A stretch of DNA of 64,000 nt. It comes from CAZEBW01 sp964510205. GTDB lineage: Bacteria > Chloroflexota > Anaerolineae > VGOG01. Below are positions 32,000 through 39,968 of this stretch, piece after piece (positions within the stretch are counted from its first letter, which is position 1; each line of letters starts with the position of its first letter). The stretch is taken from positions 9,251 to 73,250 of the forward strand of contig CAZEBW010000011.1 in assembly GCA_964510205.1 (NCBI GenBank), read 5' to 3'. The translations under genes and the position numbers were made by a program. The notes under the pieces are model-generated. The model was not told the DNA's origin. It searched no databases and saw only the letters and a program-made list of their open reading frames with translations.

Positions 32000-32611
32000 T
32001 TAAGGCAGCGACCCATCCTCCGGCCAGTCCAGACAGCGCAAAACCCCCGGCTCCACCTCTTTATAACGCCAGCCACTCTCTGGGCAAATCATTATACCAT
32101 CCTCACTCGCTTTGTGCAACCGATACCCATGGCGGCTCATCCACCCCCGCTGCCGGGCCGGCACGCCTAGAATCAAAGCATAGTCCGGCACATCGCTCAC
32201 CACCACCGCCCCCGCCCCGATGAACGCATAGCGGCCGATGGTCACTGGGCAAACGATCGTGGCGTTAGCTCCGATTGTTGCCCCCCGCCGCACCAGCGTG
32301 CGTTCGTAAAGGTCATGACGCACAATCTGGGAACGGGGATTGGATACGTTGGTGAACACGCACGACGGCCCGCAGAACACGTCGTCCTCCAGTTCCACCC
32401 CGCTGTACACCGAGACGTTGTTCTGGATCTTGACGTTGTTGCCGATGACCACGCCATTGGCGATGAAGACGTTCTGCCCCAGGACACAGCGCTCCCCGAT
32501 GCGGGCTCCGCTCATCACGTGGCAAAAATGCCAGACTTTGGTGCCCTTGCCGATGCTGCAAGGCTCATCTATGATCGCCGTGGGGTGGACGAAATAGGGT
32601 TTGTCAGACAC
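32000..32611 (-). CDS. Left-handed beta-helix N-acetyltransferase (WbpD-like)
   Basis: A 203-residue hexapeptide acetyltransferase. It begins YFVHPTAIIDEPCSIGKGTK and continues VWHFCHVMSGARIGERCVLG, QNVFIANGVVIGNNVKIQNN, VFCGPSCVFTNVSNPRSQI and YALILGVPARQRGWMSRHG, all typical of WbpD/WlbB. These enzymes acetylate the 3-amino group of UDP-GlcNAc3NA to give UDP-GlcNAc3NAcA. A short C-terminal extension (CPESGWRYKEVEPGVLRCLD) is as expected for the family. The WbpB-like oxidoreductase is upstream and the WbpE-like enzyme downstream, supporting the assignment. Confidence 0.9.
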   Translation of the reverse strand: MSDKPYFVHPTAIIDEPCSIGKGTKVWHFCHVMSGARIGERCVLGQNVFIANGVVIGNNVKIQNNVSVYSGVELEDDVFCGPSCVFTNVSNPRSQIVRHDLYERTLVRRGATIGANATIVCPVTIGRYAFIGAGAVVVSDVPDYALILGVPARQRGWMSRHGYRLHKASEDGIMICPESGWRYKEVEPGVLRCLDWPEDGSLP

Positions 32612-32717
32612 GTCTAATACCCGGTTGTAATGGTTCCGAGGTATCCGCGTTCGAGAGAATATGACAGCGAATCATAGGATTGAACGAATAGTGCGCGCTC
32701 AGGTTCGTTGAATCCTT

Positions 32718-32775
32718 GAAACTTGTCCTGAGCCTTGTCCTGAGCGCCGTCGAAGGGCTGTCGAAGGGTTCGTTG
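32718..32775. repeat. Two to three copies of the TCCTGAGC..CGAAGG repeat between wbpB- and wbpD-like genes
   Basis: It reads CTTGTCCTGAGCCTTGTCCTGAGCGCCGTCGAAGGGCTGTCGAAGGG, nested copies of the family. No gene is visible in 32612-32775. Confidence 0.75.
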
Positions 32776-33810
32776 TCATATCGGGTCACTCCCATCACGC
32801 ACTTGTACTGAGCTTGTCGAAGTGAACGCCTCCATCGGCAAAGACACCGGCTCGCCATTCATCACCAGGGAGCGCTGAGCCGCCTGCAACACTTTCAGCA
32901 CCCGCAAGCCGCTGCGCCCATCGGTCAGGGGCGGCGCCCTGGTCTCCATCGCCGACAGGAAAGCCTGACACTCCAGCCGCAGCGGCTCGTCATTCGCAAA
33001 AGGCACCTCTTCACCGTTGCCCTTCACCGGAATGGGCTCTCCCTCGCGCAGGTCCACCCGCTGATCGTAGAGCACTAGCCGCTTGGCCACGTCGTCGAAG
33101 CTGGCCATCTTGCGCGAGCCGATGACCACCAGCCGCTGCTCCTTGAAAGGGTGCAGCCAGGAGACGAAGATGTGCGCCCGCACACCGTTGTCAAACAGCA
33201 GGTTGGTCACCGTCACGTCGGCGATGTTGGGCTGGACGTAACTCCCGCCGCAGGCCACCACCTGGAACGGCATCTCCCCCATCAGTCGCAGGCTGATGGC
33301 AATGTCGTGCGGCGCGAAGCTCCACAGGATGTTCTCCTCCCGCCGCACCTTGCCCAGACTCAGACGGTTGGAGTAGATATACCGCACCTTGCCCAGTTCC
33401 CCGCCCCGCACCAGTTCCAGCAGACGCACGATTCCTGGGTGGTACTCCATCACGTGCCCCACCATCAGGATGCGCTCCTGGCGCTCGGCAAGTTGCACCA
33501 GTTCAGCGCCTTGCTCATAGGTCAACGCCAGCGGCTTTTCCACCAGCGCATCCTTGCCGGCCATTAGCGCCTGCCGCGTCAGATCATAGTGGGTTTCGGC
33601 CGGTGTGGCGATCACCACCCCGCCGACAGATGTCTGCCAAACCGCTACCGGGTCGTTAACCACAGGCACGTCAGGCGCTATCTCTGACGCCGTCTCACGA
33701 CTCGAGTCCGTGACATCACAGACCAGGCCCAGCCCGTCCAGTTGCGCGAAGTTCCGCACCAGGTTCTTGCCCCAATACCCGCAGCCGATGACAGCAACCC
33801 GAGGCCTCAT
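32776..33810 (-). CDS. Gfo/Idh/MocA-family oxidoreductase (WbpB-like)
   Basis: NAD-dependent sugar oxidoreductase of 344 residues. The Rossmann motif is VAVIGCGYWGKNLVRNF (residues 5-21), then GVVIATPAETHYDLTRQALM and VEKPLAL with the family EKP lysine. HVMEYHPGIVRLLELVRGGE and WSFAPHDIAISLRLMGEMP place it with WbpB/WlbA, which oxidise UDP-GlcNAcA at C3. It opens the wbp-like series. The last residues (FTSTSSVQVRDGSDPI) are partly coded by a dispersed repeat (32804-32828), so the native C-terminus was probably different. The required WbpA-type dehydrogenase is not in the window. Confidence 0.9.
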   Translation of the reverse strand: MRPRVAVIGCGYWGKNLVRNFAQLDGLGLVCDVTDSSRETASEIAPDVPVVNDPVAVWQTSVGGVVIATPAETHYDLTRQALMAGKDALVEKPLALTYEQGAELVQLAERQERILMVGHVMEYHPGIVRLLELVRGGELGKVRYIYSNRLSLGKVRREENILWSFAPHDIAISLRLMGEMPFQVVACGGSYVQPNIADVTVTNLLFDNGVRAHIFVSWLHPFKEQRLVVIGSRKMASFDDVAKRLVLYDQRVDLREGEPIPVKGNGEEVPFANDEPLRLECQAFLSAMETRAPPLTDGRSGLRVLKVLQAAQRSLVMNGEPVSLPMEAFTSTSSVQVRDGSDPI

Positions 33811-33938
33811 ATTGCTACATCCCCTTCTTCCCCAACCGAATCGCCCTTCACAATCCGCTCTTCACCTCATCCCCTTGTGTCCCCGCCCCCCCACCTGCGC
33901 TTCACTCCCTACATAACCTCCACTTCTCACGCACCAAT

Positions 33939-33944
33939 ATTATA
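33939..33944 (-). promoter_or_regulatory. Possible -10 box upstream of the wbpB-like gene
   Basis: TATAAT on the minus strand, about 130 bases before the wbpB-like start and just after the tRNA terminator. No convincing -35 box is seen, because the position falls in the terminator T run. Confidence 0.35.
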
Positions 33945-33963
33945 CACCATTCCCCACAATTAG

Positions 33964-33989
33964 AAAAAAAGCCCCAGTTTACGGGGCTT
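33964..33989 (-). terminator. Intrinsic terminator after tRNA-Thr
   Basis: The minus strand reads AGCCCCGTAAACTGGGGCT followed by TTTTTTT: a six-base stem with a T run, eight bases after the tRNA 3' end. Confidence 0.9.
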
Positions 33990-33995
33990 GGACAG

Positions 33996-34068
33996 AGCCA
34001 CCCAGCGGAATTGAACCGCTAACCTAGCGCTTACGAAGCGCTTGCTCTGCCGATTGAGCTAGGGTGGC
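33996..34068 (-). tRNA. tRNA-Thr (anticodon CGT)
   Basis: A 73-base minus-strand cloverleaf. The acceptor stem is GCCACCC/GGGTGGC with discriminator T. The D arm is in TAGCTCAATCGGCAGAGCA. The anticodon stem-loop is AGCGC-TTCGTAA-GCGCT, with anticodon CGT reading ACG. The T arm is GCGGTTCAATTCCGC. CCA is not encoded. It lies between pyrG and its own terminator. Confidence 0.95.
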
Positions 34069-34079
34069 TGACTACTCCC

Positions 34080-34108
34080 ATTATACTCCAAAGCGCCCAA
34101 AAGCACAA
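34080..34108 (-). promoter_or_regulatory. Likely tRNA-Thr promoter
   Basis: On the minus strand, TATAAT (34085-34080) is preceded at 17 bases by TTGTGC, a weak -35. It is placed about 12 bases from the tRNA 5' end. A GCGCCC..GGGCGC inverted repeat just after the pyrG stop overlaps it. Confidence 0.55.
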
Positions 34109-34110
34109 AT

Positions 34111-35739
34111 CTACTGGGCGCACCTGGCCTGGGCCGCGGCCAGGAAGGCACGAAACAAGGGATGGGGGCGGTTGGGCCGCGACTTGAACTCCGGATGGAA
34201 TTGGCTGCCCACCATCCAGGGGTGCTCGGCCAGCTCCACGATTTCTACCAGGCGCTCATCGGGCGAAAGGCCACTGAGCACCAGCCCGGCTTCGGTCAGC
34301 AGGTCGCGGTAGGCATTGTTAAGCTCGAAGCGATGGCGGTGACGCTCGCCCACCATCTCCTGTCCATAGGCGGCGGCGGCTTTGCTGCCAGGAACCAACC
34401 GGCAGGGGTAGACCCCCAAGCGCATGGTGCCTCCCAGGTCGGAGATGTCCCGCTGCTCCGGCATGAGGTCAATGACGGGATGGGCGGTGGCGGCGTCGAA
34501 TTCGCTGGAGTTGGCCTCGTCGCTGCCCAGGACGCGCCGCGCCAGCTCGATGACCATGACCTGCATGCCCAAACAAAGGCCGAGGTAAGGCACGTGGTGC
34601 TGGCGCGCATAGCGGGCGGCGACGATCTTGCCCTCGATGCCCCGATAGCCAAAGCCGCCCGGCACGACGATGCCATCCACCTGGCCCAACTTGTCCAGGC
34701 CCCGCCCTTCTCCCAAATCCTCGGCGTTGATCCAAACCACTTGCACGTCGCAGCCGCTGTGGACGCCAGCATGGTGAAGCGCCTCGTGTACGCTGAGGTA
34801 GGCGTCTCGGAGCTCGACGTATTTGCCCACCATGCCGACGTGGACCTTCTCCTTAGGACGCTTGATTTCCTCAACCAAACGGCGCCAGTCGCTCAGGTCG
34901 GGATCATCGGCGGACAGTCCCAACCGCTCGACGATGAAGTCCCCCAGCCCCGCTTCTTCCAGGATGAGGGGCACTTCGTAGATGCTCTCCATGGTCACCA
35001 AAGGAATGACCGCTCGCTGCTCGACGTCGCAGAAGAGGGCAATCTTTTCTTTGACCTCCCTGCCCAACGCGTAATCAGAACGGCAGACGATGACGTCGGG
35101 CTGGATGCCGATGCCCCGCAACTCCCTGACACTGTGCTGGGTGGGCTTGGTCTTCAACTCGCGGGAGGAGCTGAGGTAGGGCAAGAGGGTGAGGTGGATG
35201 TAGAGGGTGTTCTCGCGGTCCCGTCCTGATCGCGCCGAAGAGCCCACGTCTTTGCGCATCTGACGGATGGCCTCCAGAAAGGGCAGGCCTTCGATGTCGC
35301 CCACGGTGCCCCCCACCTCGACGATGACGACCTGGGCCCCGCTCTCTTCGGCCACCAGGCGAATGCGGCGCTTGATTTCGTCGGTGATGTGAGGGATGAC
35401 CTGGATGGTGCCGCCCAGATAGTCGCCCCGCCGCTCCTTGGCGATGACCTCGGCGTAGACCTGGCCCGTGGTCACGTTGCTGGCGCGGGTCAGGTTCTCG
35501 TCAATGAATCGCTCGTAGTGGCCCAGGTCGAGGTCGGTCTCCGCGCCATCCTCCAGCACGTAGACCTCCCCGTGCTGATAAGGCGACATGGTGCCCGGGT
35601 CCACGTTGATGTAGGGGTCCAGCTTCTGGATGGAGACCGAGACGCCTCGGCTCTTCAGAATGCGTCCGATGGAAGCGGCGGTGACGCCTTTGCCGACCGA
35701 TGAAACCACACCGCCCGTGCAGAAAATGTATTTGGCCAT
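34111..35739 (-). CDS. pyrG: CTP synthase
   Basis: A 542-residue enzyme that aminates UTP to CTP using glutamine and ATP. The N-terminal synthetase domain starts YIFCTGGVVSSVGKGVTAAS (P-loop) and has KLDPYINVDPGTMSPYQHGE. The C-terminal class I glutamine amidotransferase domain has GGFGYRGIEGKI, YLGLCLGMQV (nucleophile Cys near residue 390) and GSQFHPEF (catalytic His and Glu). The length is normal and no repeat inserts are present. The ATG at 35739 follows GAGGTGATAACAAC. It is followed by tRNA-Thr on the same strand. Confidence 0.97.
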   Translation of the reverse strand: MAKYIFCTGGVVSSVGKGVTAASIGRILKSRGVSVSIQKLDPYINVDPGTMSPYQHGEVYVLEDGAETDLDLGHYERFIDENLTRASNVTTGQVYAEVIAKERRGDYLGGTIQVIPHITDEIKRRIRLVAEESGAQVVIVEVGGTVGDIEGLPFLEAIRQMRKDVGSSARSGRDRENTLYIHLTLLPYLSSSRELKTKPTQHSVRELRGIGIQPDVIVCRSDYALGREVKEKIALFCDVEQRAVIPLVTMESIYEVPLILEEAGLGDFIVERLGLSADDPDLSDWRRLVEEIKRPKEKVHVGMVGKYVELRDAYLSVHEALHHAGVHSGCDVQVVWINAEDLGEGRGLDKLGQVDGIVVPGGFGYRGIEGKIVAARYARQHHVPYLGLCLGMQVMVIELARRVLGSDEANSSEFDAATAHPVIDLMPEQRDISDLGGTMRLGVYPCRLVPGSKAAAAYGQEMVGERHRHRFELNNAYRDLLTEAGLVLSGLSPDERLVEIVELAEHPWMVGSQFHPEFKSRPNRPHPLFRAFLAAAQARCAQ

Positions 35740-35773
35740 GTTGTTATCACCTCGGATCGTGCTACCGGATGCG

Positions 35774-35882
35774 TGTCATTGCGAGGCGGCGTTTTTCCGC
35801 CGCCTGTCCTGAGCTTGTCGAAGGGAAGCAATCCCCAATTCGCGAGGTGGAGATTGCTTCGCCTTCGGCTCGCAATGACACA
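35774..35882. repeat. Composite dispersed repeat upstream of pyrG
   Basis: The segment begins GTCATTGCGAGGCGGCG and ends GCTTCGCCTTCGGCTCGCAATGACA, an imperfect inverted repeat whose middle holds a GGCGGCG..CCGCCGCC hairpin and one copy of CCTGTCCTGAGCTTGTCGAAGGG. The outer motif recurs at the right edge of the window (63971-64000). It looks like a small nonautonomous element into which a second repeat has inserted. Confidence 0.75.
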
Positions 35883-35907
35883 CACAGGGTCTGGTTGCAG
35901 CTGCACC

Positions 35908-35943
35908 CCTCACGCCTCACGTTTCACGCTTCACGTTTCACTT
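35908..35943. repeat. TCACGTTTCACGCTTCACG repeats at the DUF4129 gene end
   Basis: Tandem variants of CTCACGTTTCACG supply the last codons and stop of the DUF4129 protein (EVKREA). Confidence 0.75.
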
Positions 35944-37375
35944 CATCACGTTCTCGAATCCGCTGCCAATGGTCTCGAATGCGCTGCAATTCCCCAACGC
36001 TCTCGGGCGCCTCGCCATAGTGCACCTTCACGTAGGCTTCTGTGATGGCTGTGGCCTCTACCCGGCAGTCGGGAAAAGCGAGGCCCAAAGTGGGCAGGTA
36101 CTCGTAGGGCGTCTGCGCAGGCTGGCGGGGGAAGCCCTCGCGCTCCGCCAAGCGGGTCATATTAGCGTAGATTTTGCGGATGGACACCGCAGCGTAGAAC
36201 CTCATGCCGGGACCAAACCGCCCCACCAGCCCCGCCACGTCCCTGAGGCGGTCCCAGCCGCTGCGCAGGGAGCCCAACATCCCACTGGCCAGATCCGCTG
36301 ACGACCAAAGAGACTCGCGGATCTCGTCGCCCCTCCGCCGCCCTTCCAGTCGCCGCCGCAGAACGAGGGCCAATACCGTCAGGATGCCTACGCCGACAGC
36401 GCCCAGACAGGTGTAACGGAGGGCCTCCATCAGCAAACGCGGCGGCCCAGTCGGTTCTGCGCTTTGAATCTCTCCCGGAGACACTGACTCAAGGGGCTCA
36501 AGCTCCTGGACGGTCTGAGGCAGATTCCCGAAGACCTTTTCGAACAATTCGAAGAACCACTGCAAGAGCGGGCTCAGCAGCTTGAACAACAGGGTGAGAA
36601 CGTACTCCGCCACGTTCAGCAGCGGGCTTGCAACCGGCCGCAGCCAGCGGAAGATTTGAGAGAAGCCCTCAAGGGAGTAAACGTGGGCCATGAGCCACGC
36701 TGCAACCAGGACGGTGGTGATGGAGCCAAGCAGTATGGTCAACCAAGCGAGGTTGAAGGGCGCTCCCACACCGCCCCTGGCCTGATTGACCTCCTCCACG
36801 CGGGCCAGGGCCACGGCCATGAGGCTGAAAAAGAAGAAGGGCAGGATAAACAGCGTTGGGTTATAGCTCGTGGAAACGGACAGCAGCGAGGTGGAGACAA
36901 CGAGCCACAGAACGCCCAAGCGGAAGGAGAAGGCCACGCCTCGGAAAGTCAGGCTGCGCTGGCCGATGCCAATCCCTCGCCACCACAAGAAGAGGACAAT
37001 GGCGGAGACGCCGACCTCCGGTGGCAGCGAATAGAAAGAGAGAAGCGCCCTCGCTGCTTTCCCCAGCCAGCCCAAATCGAGCCAGCCATAGCTGGGATAG
37101 AGAAGAGAACGGATCACCAGCGGCGTCGTGATCAGCACGGCAACGACCAGGATCACGCGCTGGTAGAGGAGATCGAGCTGCAGGAAATCCAGCAAGCGGC
37201 TGAAGTAGATGACGGCCAAAACGAGGACGCCCAGTGTGAGGGCTGTGACGTATGGCGAAAGGGCCTCGGTTCGGCGGGCGATCACCAGCACCCAGGGAGT
37301 AAACCAACACATTTCCGCGCCAACCAGGGTCACATAGAGCGCTTCCCTGCGCCAGTTCAGATGGAGGATGCTCAC
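35924..37375 (-). CDS. DUF4129-domain membrane protein (transglutaminase-like operon partner)
   Basis: A 483-residue protein with about eight hydrophobic segments in the first 300 residues, then a helix near residue 330 and a cytoplasmic DUF4129 domain. The latter contains RFYAAVSIRKIYANMTRLAE, REGFPRQPAQTPYEYLPTLG and AFPDCRVEATAITEAYVKVH, which are the family signatures (the P-x-Q-T-P-x-E-Y motif). It follows MoxR and DUF58 genes, the classical trio also found with transglutaminase-core proteins; no transglutaminase is in this window. Function in the family is poorly known, perhaps envelope stress or protein assembly. The C-terminal EVKREA is repeat-coded. Confidence 0.82.
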   Translation of the reverse strand: MSILHLNWRREALYVTLVGAEMCWFTPWVLVIARRTEALSPYVTALTLGVLVLAVIYFSRLLDFLQLDLLYQRVILVVAVLITTPLVIRSLLYPSYGWLDLGWLGKAARALLSFYSLPPEVGVSAIVLFLWWRGIGIGQRSLTFRGVAFSFRLGVLWLVVSTSLLSVSTSYNPTLFILPFFFFSLMAVALARVEEVNQARGGVGAPFNLAWLTILLGSITTVLVAAWLMAHVYSLEGFSQIFRWLRPVASPLLNVAEYVLTLLFKLLSPLLQWFFELFEKVFGNLPQTVQELEPLESVSPGEIQSAEPTGPPRLLMEALRYTCLGAVGVGILTVLALVLRRRLEGRRRGDEIRESLWSSADLASGMLGSLRSGWDRLRDVAGLVGRFGPGMRFYAAVSIRKIYANMTRLAEREGFPRQPAQTPYEYLPTLGLAFPDCRVEATAITEAYVKVHYGEAPESVGELQRIRDHWQRIRERDEVKREA

Positions 37376-37445
37376 TGCTCTTGACCTCCCAAATCATAGA
37401 GGCTCGCAGCGGATCGCCAGATCCGCTGTCCCCTGCTGAATTCTG

Positions 37446-37472
37446 GCGCTTGTCCTGAGCCTTGCCGAAGGG
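37446..37472. repeat. TCCTGAGCC..CGAAGG repeat between DUF58 and DUF4129 genes
   Basis: It reads CTTGTCCTGAGCCTTGCCGAAGGG in the 124-base gap 37376-37499. The gap holds nothing else I can assign. Confidence 0.75.
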
Positions 37473-37499
37473 ATCCAGCAGGAGCAAATCCTGGTCTGC

Positions 37500-38825
37500 C
37501 TAATCTAGAGAATCGGGGAACCTGGTGTATGTTTCCACCGCCTGCCGTCCCTGCACAAACTCTCCCCGCACCTCTCCCCTCCGCGACGGACGGCGAAAGT
37601 CTACCTCCGCGCCGGGGATGTGATAGGAGAGAATGCCTTCCAGCTCACGGCCCGGCGGCTCTTGCCCCAAAGAGATCAGCACCAGGCGGCGCCCCACGTC
37701 CCGCAGCCGCAGCAAAGTGGCCACCAGTTCATCGCTGACTATGGCAGTCACCACCACCAGAGTGGATCCCCAGGGCAGCTTGGGGCTTTCCGCCAGCAGC
37801 AGGTCCTCAATGGAAGAGGTAGCGAAGCCGGTGACAGCCGCCAGGGCCTCCAGGATGCGGGCCAACTGCTTGGGATCACGGCTGGGCAGCACCTTGATGG
37901 GCTGATCCGAGTGGGGCACGCTGCCGTTGGCGATGACGCCCACGATGTAGCGCTGCTCCGCGCCGTAATTGGCGATGGAAGCCGCCACGCTGATGGCGCG
38001 CTCCAAGAGGACCGGGTCTGTCCCCTGCCAATGCTTGGGAAAAGTGGCCACGTTGAGAAAGATAATCAGGTTAAACGAAGTGGTCGGCTCGTAGACCCTG
38101 GTTTGCAGCCGTTGCTGGCGCGCAGTGGCCTTCCAGTGGACGTGCTTGAAGCTGTCCTCCGGCTGGTGATCGCGCACGCCGATGGTGCGCATGGGGTCCT
38201 CGAAGATGCGCTGTCTGGCTTTGGTCTCACCAAAGGGCTCTTTGGACAACAGCCCCAATTCGGCAATGGGCACCACTTTGGGATAGACGATGAGCCAGTC
38301 GTCCTCCTTCTGCCACCCCTCCTGGCTGAAGAGGCCAAACAGGTCGCCCGACGTCAGGTGCGCAGGCCCGAAGCGGTAGTATCCGCGTTGAGGGCAGTGC
38401 AATTGGTAACGACGGGACACGCGCTGGTACCAGCGCAGGGAGAAGGCCGTAATCAGGTGGCCGAAGCTCGACGACTGGGCGGGAAGCAGCTCTTCATTGG
38501 AAAGCGGCACAGCCAACGGAAATTGATCTTCAATCCGCAGCCATCCCACCGGCAGCAGTTTCTGGTTGGAGACCCGCAAGGTGAGCTCCACGGTCTCATC
38601 GGGGAAAGCCCGCCGCTCGCTGAATAGTCGCTCATAGCCCAGGCTACGGAGCGCATATCTGTTCCACAGCCAGGCAATGGGCACGATCGTGAGCAGCAAG
38701 ACGGCCACCAGAATCAGGCCCCTTTGGCGGAAAATCAGGCCACTGACGGTCAAGATGATGGCCAAAACGATCCAGGCTTCGCTGAATTGTGTTTCCTTGC
38801 TACGGTCAATGGTGATGCGGCTCAA
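37500..38825 (-). CDS. DUF58-domain protein
   Basis: A 441-residue protein with two N-terminal membrane helices (about residues 15-55), a beta-sandwich region and a DUF58 domain related to von Willebrand factor type A domains: EDPMRTIGVRDHQPEDSFKH and VHWKATARQQRLQTRVYEPT are the family core. It begins at TTG 38825, with GGAGAAG seven bases upstream, two bases after the MoxR stop. MoxR AAA+ ATPases act with such proteins as chaperone-like activators. The substrate here is unknown. It is followed by the DUF4129 protein. Confidence 0.88.
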   Translation of the reverse strand: MSRITIDRSKETQFSEAWIVLAIILTVSGLIFRQRGLILVAVLLLTIVPIAWLWNRYALRSLGYERLFSERRAFPDETVELTLRVSNQKLLPVGWLRIEDQFPLAVPLSNEELLPAQSSSFGHLITAFSLRWYQRVSRRYQLHCPQRGYYRFGPAHLTSGDLFGLFSQEGWQKEDDWLIVYPKVVPIAELGLLSKEPFGETKARQRIFEDPMRTIGVRDHQPEDSFKHVHWKATARQQRLQTRVYEPTTSFNLIIFLNVATFPKHWQGTDPVLLERAISVAASIANYGAEQRYIVGVIANGSVPHSDQPIKVLPSRDPKQLARILEALAAVTGFATSSIEDLLLAESPKLPWGSTLVVVTAIVSDELVATLLRLRDVGRRLVLISLGQEPPGRELEGILSYHIPGAEVDFRRPSRRGEVRGEFVQGRQAVETYTRFPDSLD

Positions 38826-38826
38826 C

Positions 38827-39762
38827 TCACTTCTCCACCGGCACAGGCACCGAATTCACTACCTCCATCACCACCTCTTCGGGCGTGCGGCCGCGCAGGC
38901 GGGTTTGGGGATTGATGATGATGCGGTGGGTCAGGACGTAGGGGGTCAGGTGCTTGACATCGTCGGGGATGACGAAATCCCGCCCTCGGAGAGCAGCCAG
39001 GGACTGGCAGGTCTGGTAGAGAAACAGGGTGCCCCTGGGGCTGACCCCCAGCTCCACCGAGGGATGCTCTCGCGTGGCCCGCGCCACCTGCACGATGTAC
39101 GCCCGCACCGACTCCTCCACCCTGATGCGGCGGCTCTCCTTCTGAAGGGCCAGAAGCTCCTCGGCTGAGGTGACGGCCTCCAGGCTCTCCAGAGGGTCCT
39201 CGCGCTCGAAACGCAGCAGGATCCGATTCTCCTCCTGTTCAGAAGGATAGCCGATCTTGATCTTCAGCATAAACCGATCCACCTGGGCCTCCGGCAGCGG
39301 GAAAGTGCCTTCCAGTTCGATGGGGTTTTGGGTGGCCAGAACGAGGAAGGGGCGGGGCAGGGGCCTGGTGTCGCCGTCCACCGTAATCTGGCGCTCCTGC
39401 ATGGCTTCCAGCAGAGCCGACTGAGTGCGGGGGGTGGCGCGGTTGATCTCGTCGGCCAGGAGCACCTGAGACATCACCGGGCCGGGGCGGAACTCGAACT
39501 CCTGGGCCTTCTGGTTGAAAAAGTAGATGCCGGTCACGTCGCTGGGCAGAAGGTCCGGCGTGAACTGGATGCGCTGGAAGCCGCAGCCCAGAGAGCGGGC
39601 GACGGCCTTAGCCAGCGTCGTCTTGCCGATGCCGGGCACGTCTTCGATCAGCACGTGCCCTTCGCACAACAAAGCCACCAGCGTCAGCTCGATGACCTCG
39701 TCTCTGCCCACGATGACCTTTTGAATATTCTCCGTGACCCGCTTCGCTGTCTCTGCAATCAT
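38827..39762 (-). CDS. MoxR-family AAA+ ATPase
   Basis: A 311-residue AAA+ ATPase with GHVLIEDVPGIGKTTLAKAV (Walker A), VLLADEINRATPRTQSALLE (Walker B and the family helix), QERQITVDGDTRPLPRPFLV, LATQNPIELEGTFPLPEAQV (sensor and arginine region) and the lid SPRGTLFLYQTCQSLAALRG. The start is the ATG at 39762, with AGGAG seven bases upstream; a TTG at 39768 is too close to that site. It leads the operon MoxR-DUF58-DUF4129 and is driven by the promoter at 39816-39844. Confidence 0.93.
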   Translation of the reverse strand: MIAETAKRVTENIQKVIVGRDEVIELTLVALLCEGHVLIEDVPGIGKTTLAKAVARSLGCGFQRIQFTPDLLPSDVTGIYFFNQKAQEFEFRPGPVMSQVLLADEINRATPRTQSALLEAMQERQITVDGDTRPLPRPFLVLATQNPIELEGTFPLPEAQVDRFMLKIKIGYPSEQEENRILLRFEREDPLESLEAVTSAEELLALQKESRRIRVEESVRAYIVQVARATREHPSVELGVSPRGTLFLYQTCQSLAALRGRDFVIPDDVKHLTPYVLTHRIIINPQTRLRGRTPEEVVMEVVNSVPVPVEK

Positions 39763-39815
39763 TGACAATCTCCTAGGTAGCTAAGTTTGTAGGCGAGCGC
39801 TCCACCACTAAAGAG

Positions 39816-39844
39816 ATTATATCATACTTGTTGAAGCTTGACAA
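39816..39844 (-). promoter_or_regulatory. Sigma70-type promoter of the MoxR operon
   Basis: On the minus strand, TTGTCA (39844-39839), a 17-base spacer and TATAAT (39821-39816). It is divergent from the restriction-modification promoter about 40 bases away. Confidence 0.82.
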
Positions 39845-39881
39845 AGACTGCTCCCTGAGGCAATTGGAGAAGGCGCGGGCA

Positions 39882-39910
39882 TTGCCTTTTGGTGGGAGAT
39901 GTGATATAAT
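39882..39910 (+). promoter_or_regulatory. Sigma70-type promoter of the restriction-modification unit
   Basis: TTGCCT (39882-39887), a 17-base spacer and TATAAT (39905-39910). The predicted transcript starts near 39917 and would carry a perfect hairpin (39932-39953) before the ribosome site GAGGT. Confidence 0.8.
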
Positions 39911-39931
39911 CAAATAAGAACAATCATAGGG

Positions 39932-39953
39932 GATAGTCGAAACCGCGACTATC
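39932..39953 (+). promoter_or_regulatory. Perfect inverted repeat in the R-M 5' leader
   Basis: GATAGTCG and CGACTATC, eight bases each with a six-base loop, lie between the predicted transcript start and the start codon at 39969. It could be an operator for a regulator or a leader hairpin that limits translation. No controller gene is seen nearby. Confidence 0.6.
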
Positions 39954-39968
39954 AATCTGAGGTATAAG

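Noticed and set aside
34162..35229. Plus-strand open frame opposite pyrG
   Set aside because: Antisense shadow of CTP synthase, whose motifs are complete on the minus strand.
39932..39953. Assigning the leader inverted repeat as the operator of a restriction controller (C) protein
   Set aside because: No small helix-turn-helix controller gene is found beside the nuclease or methyltransferase, so it is recorded only as an inverted repeat of unknown role.
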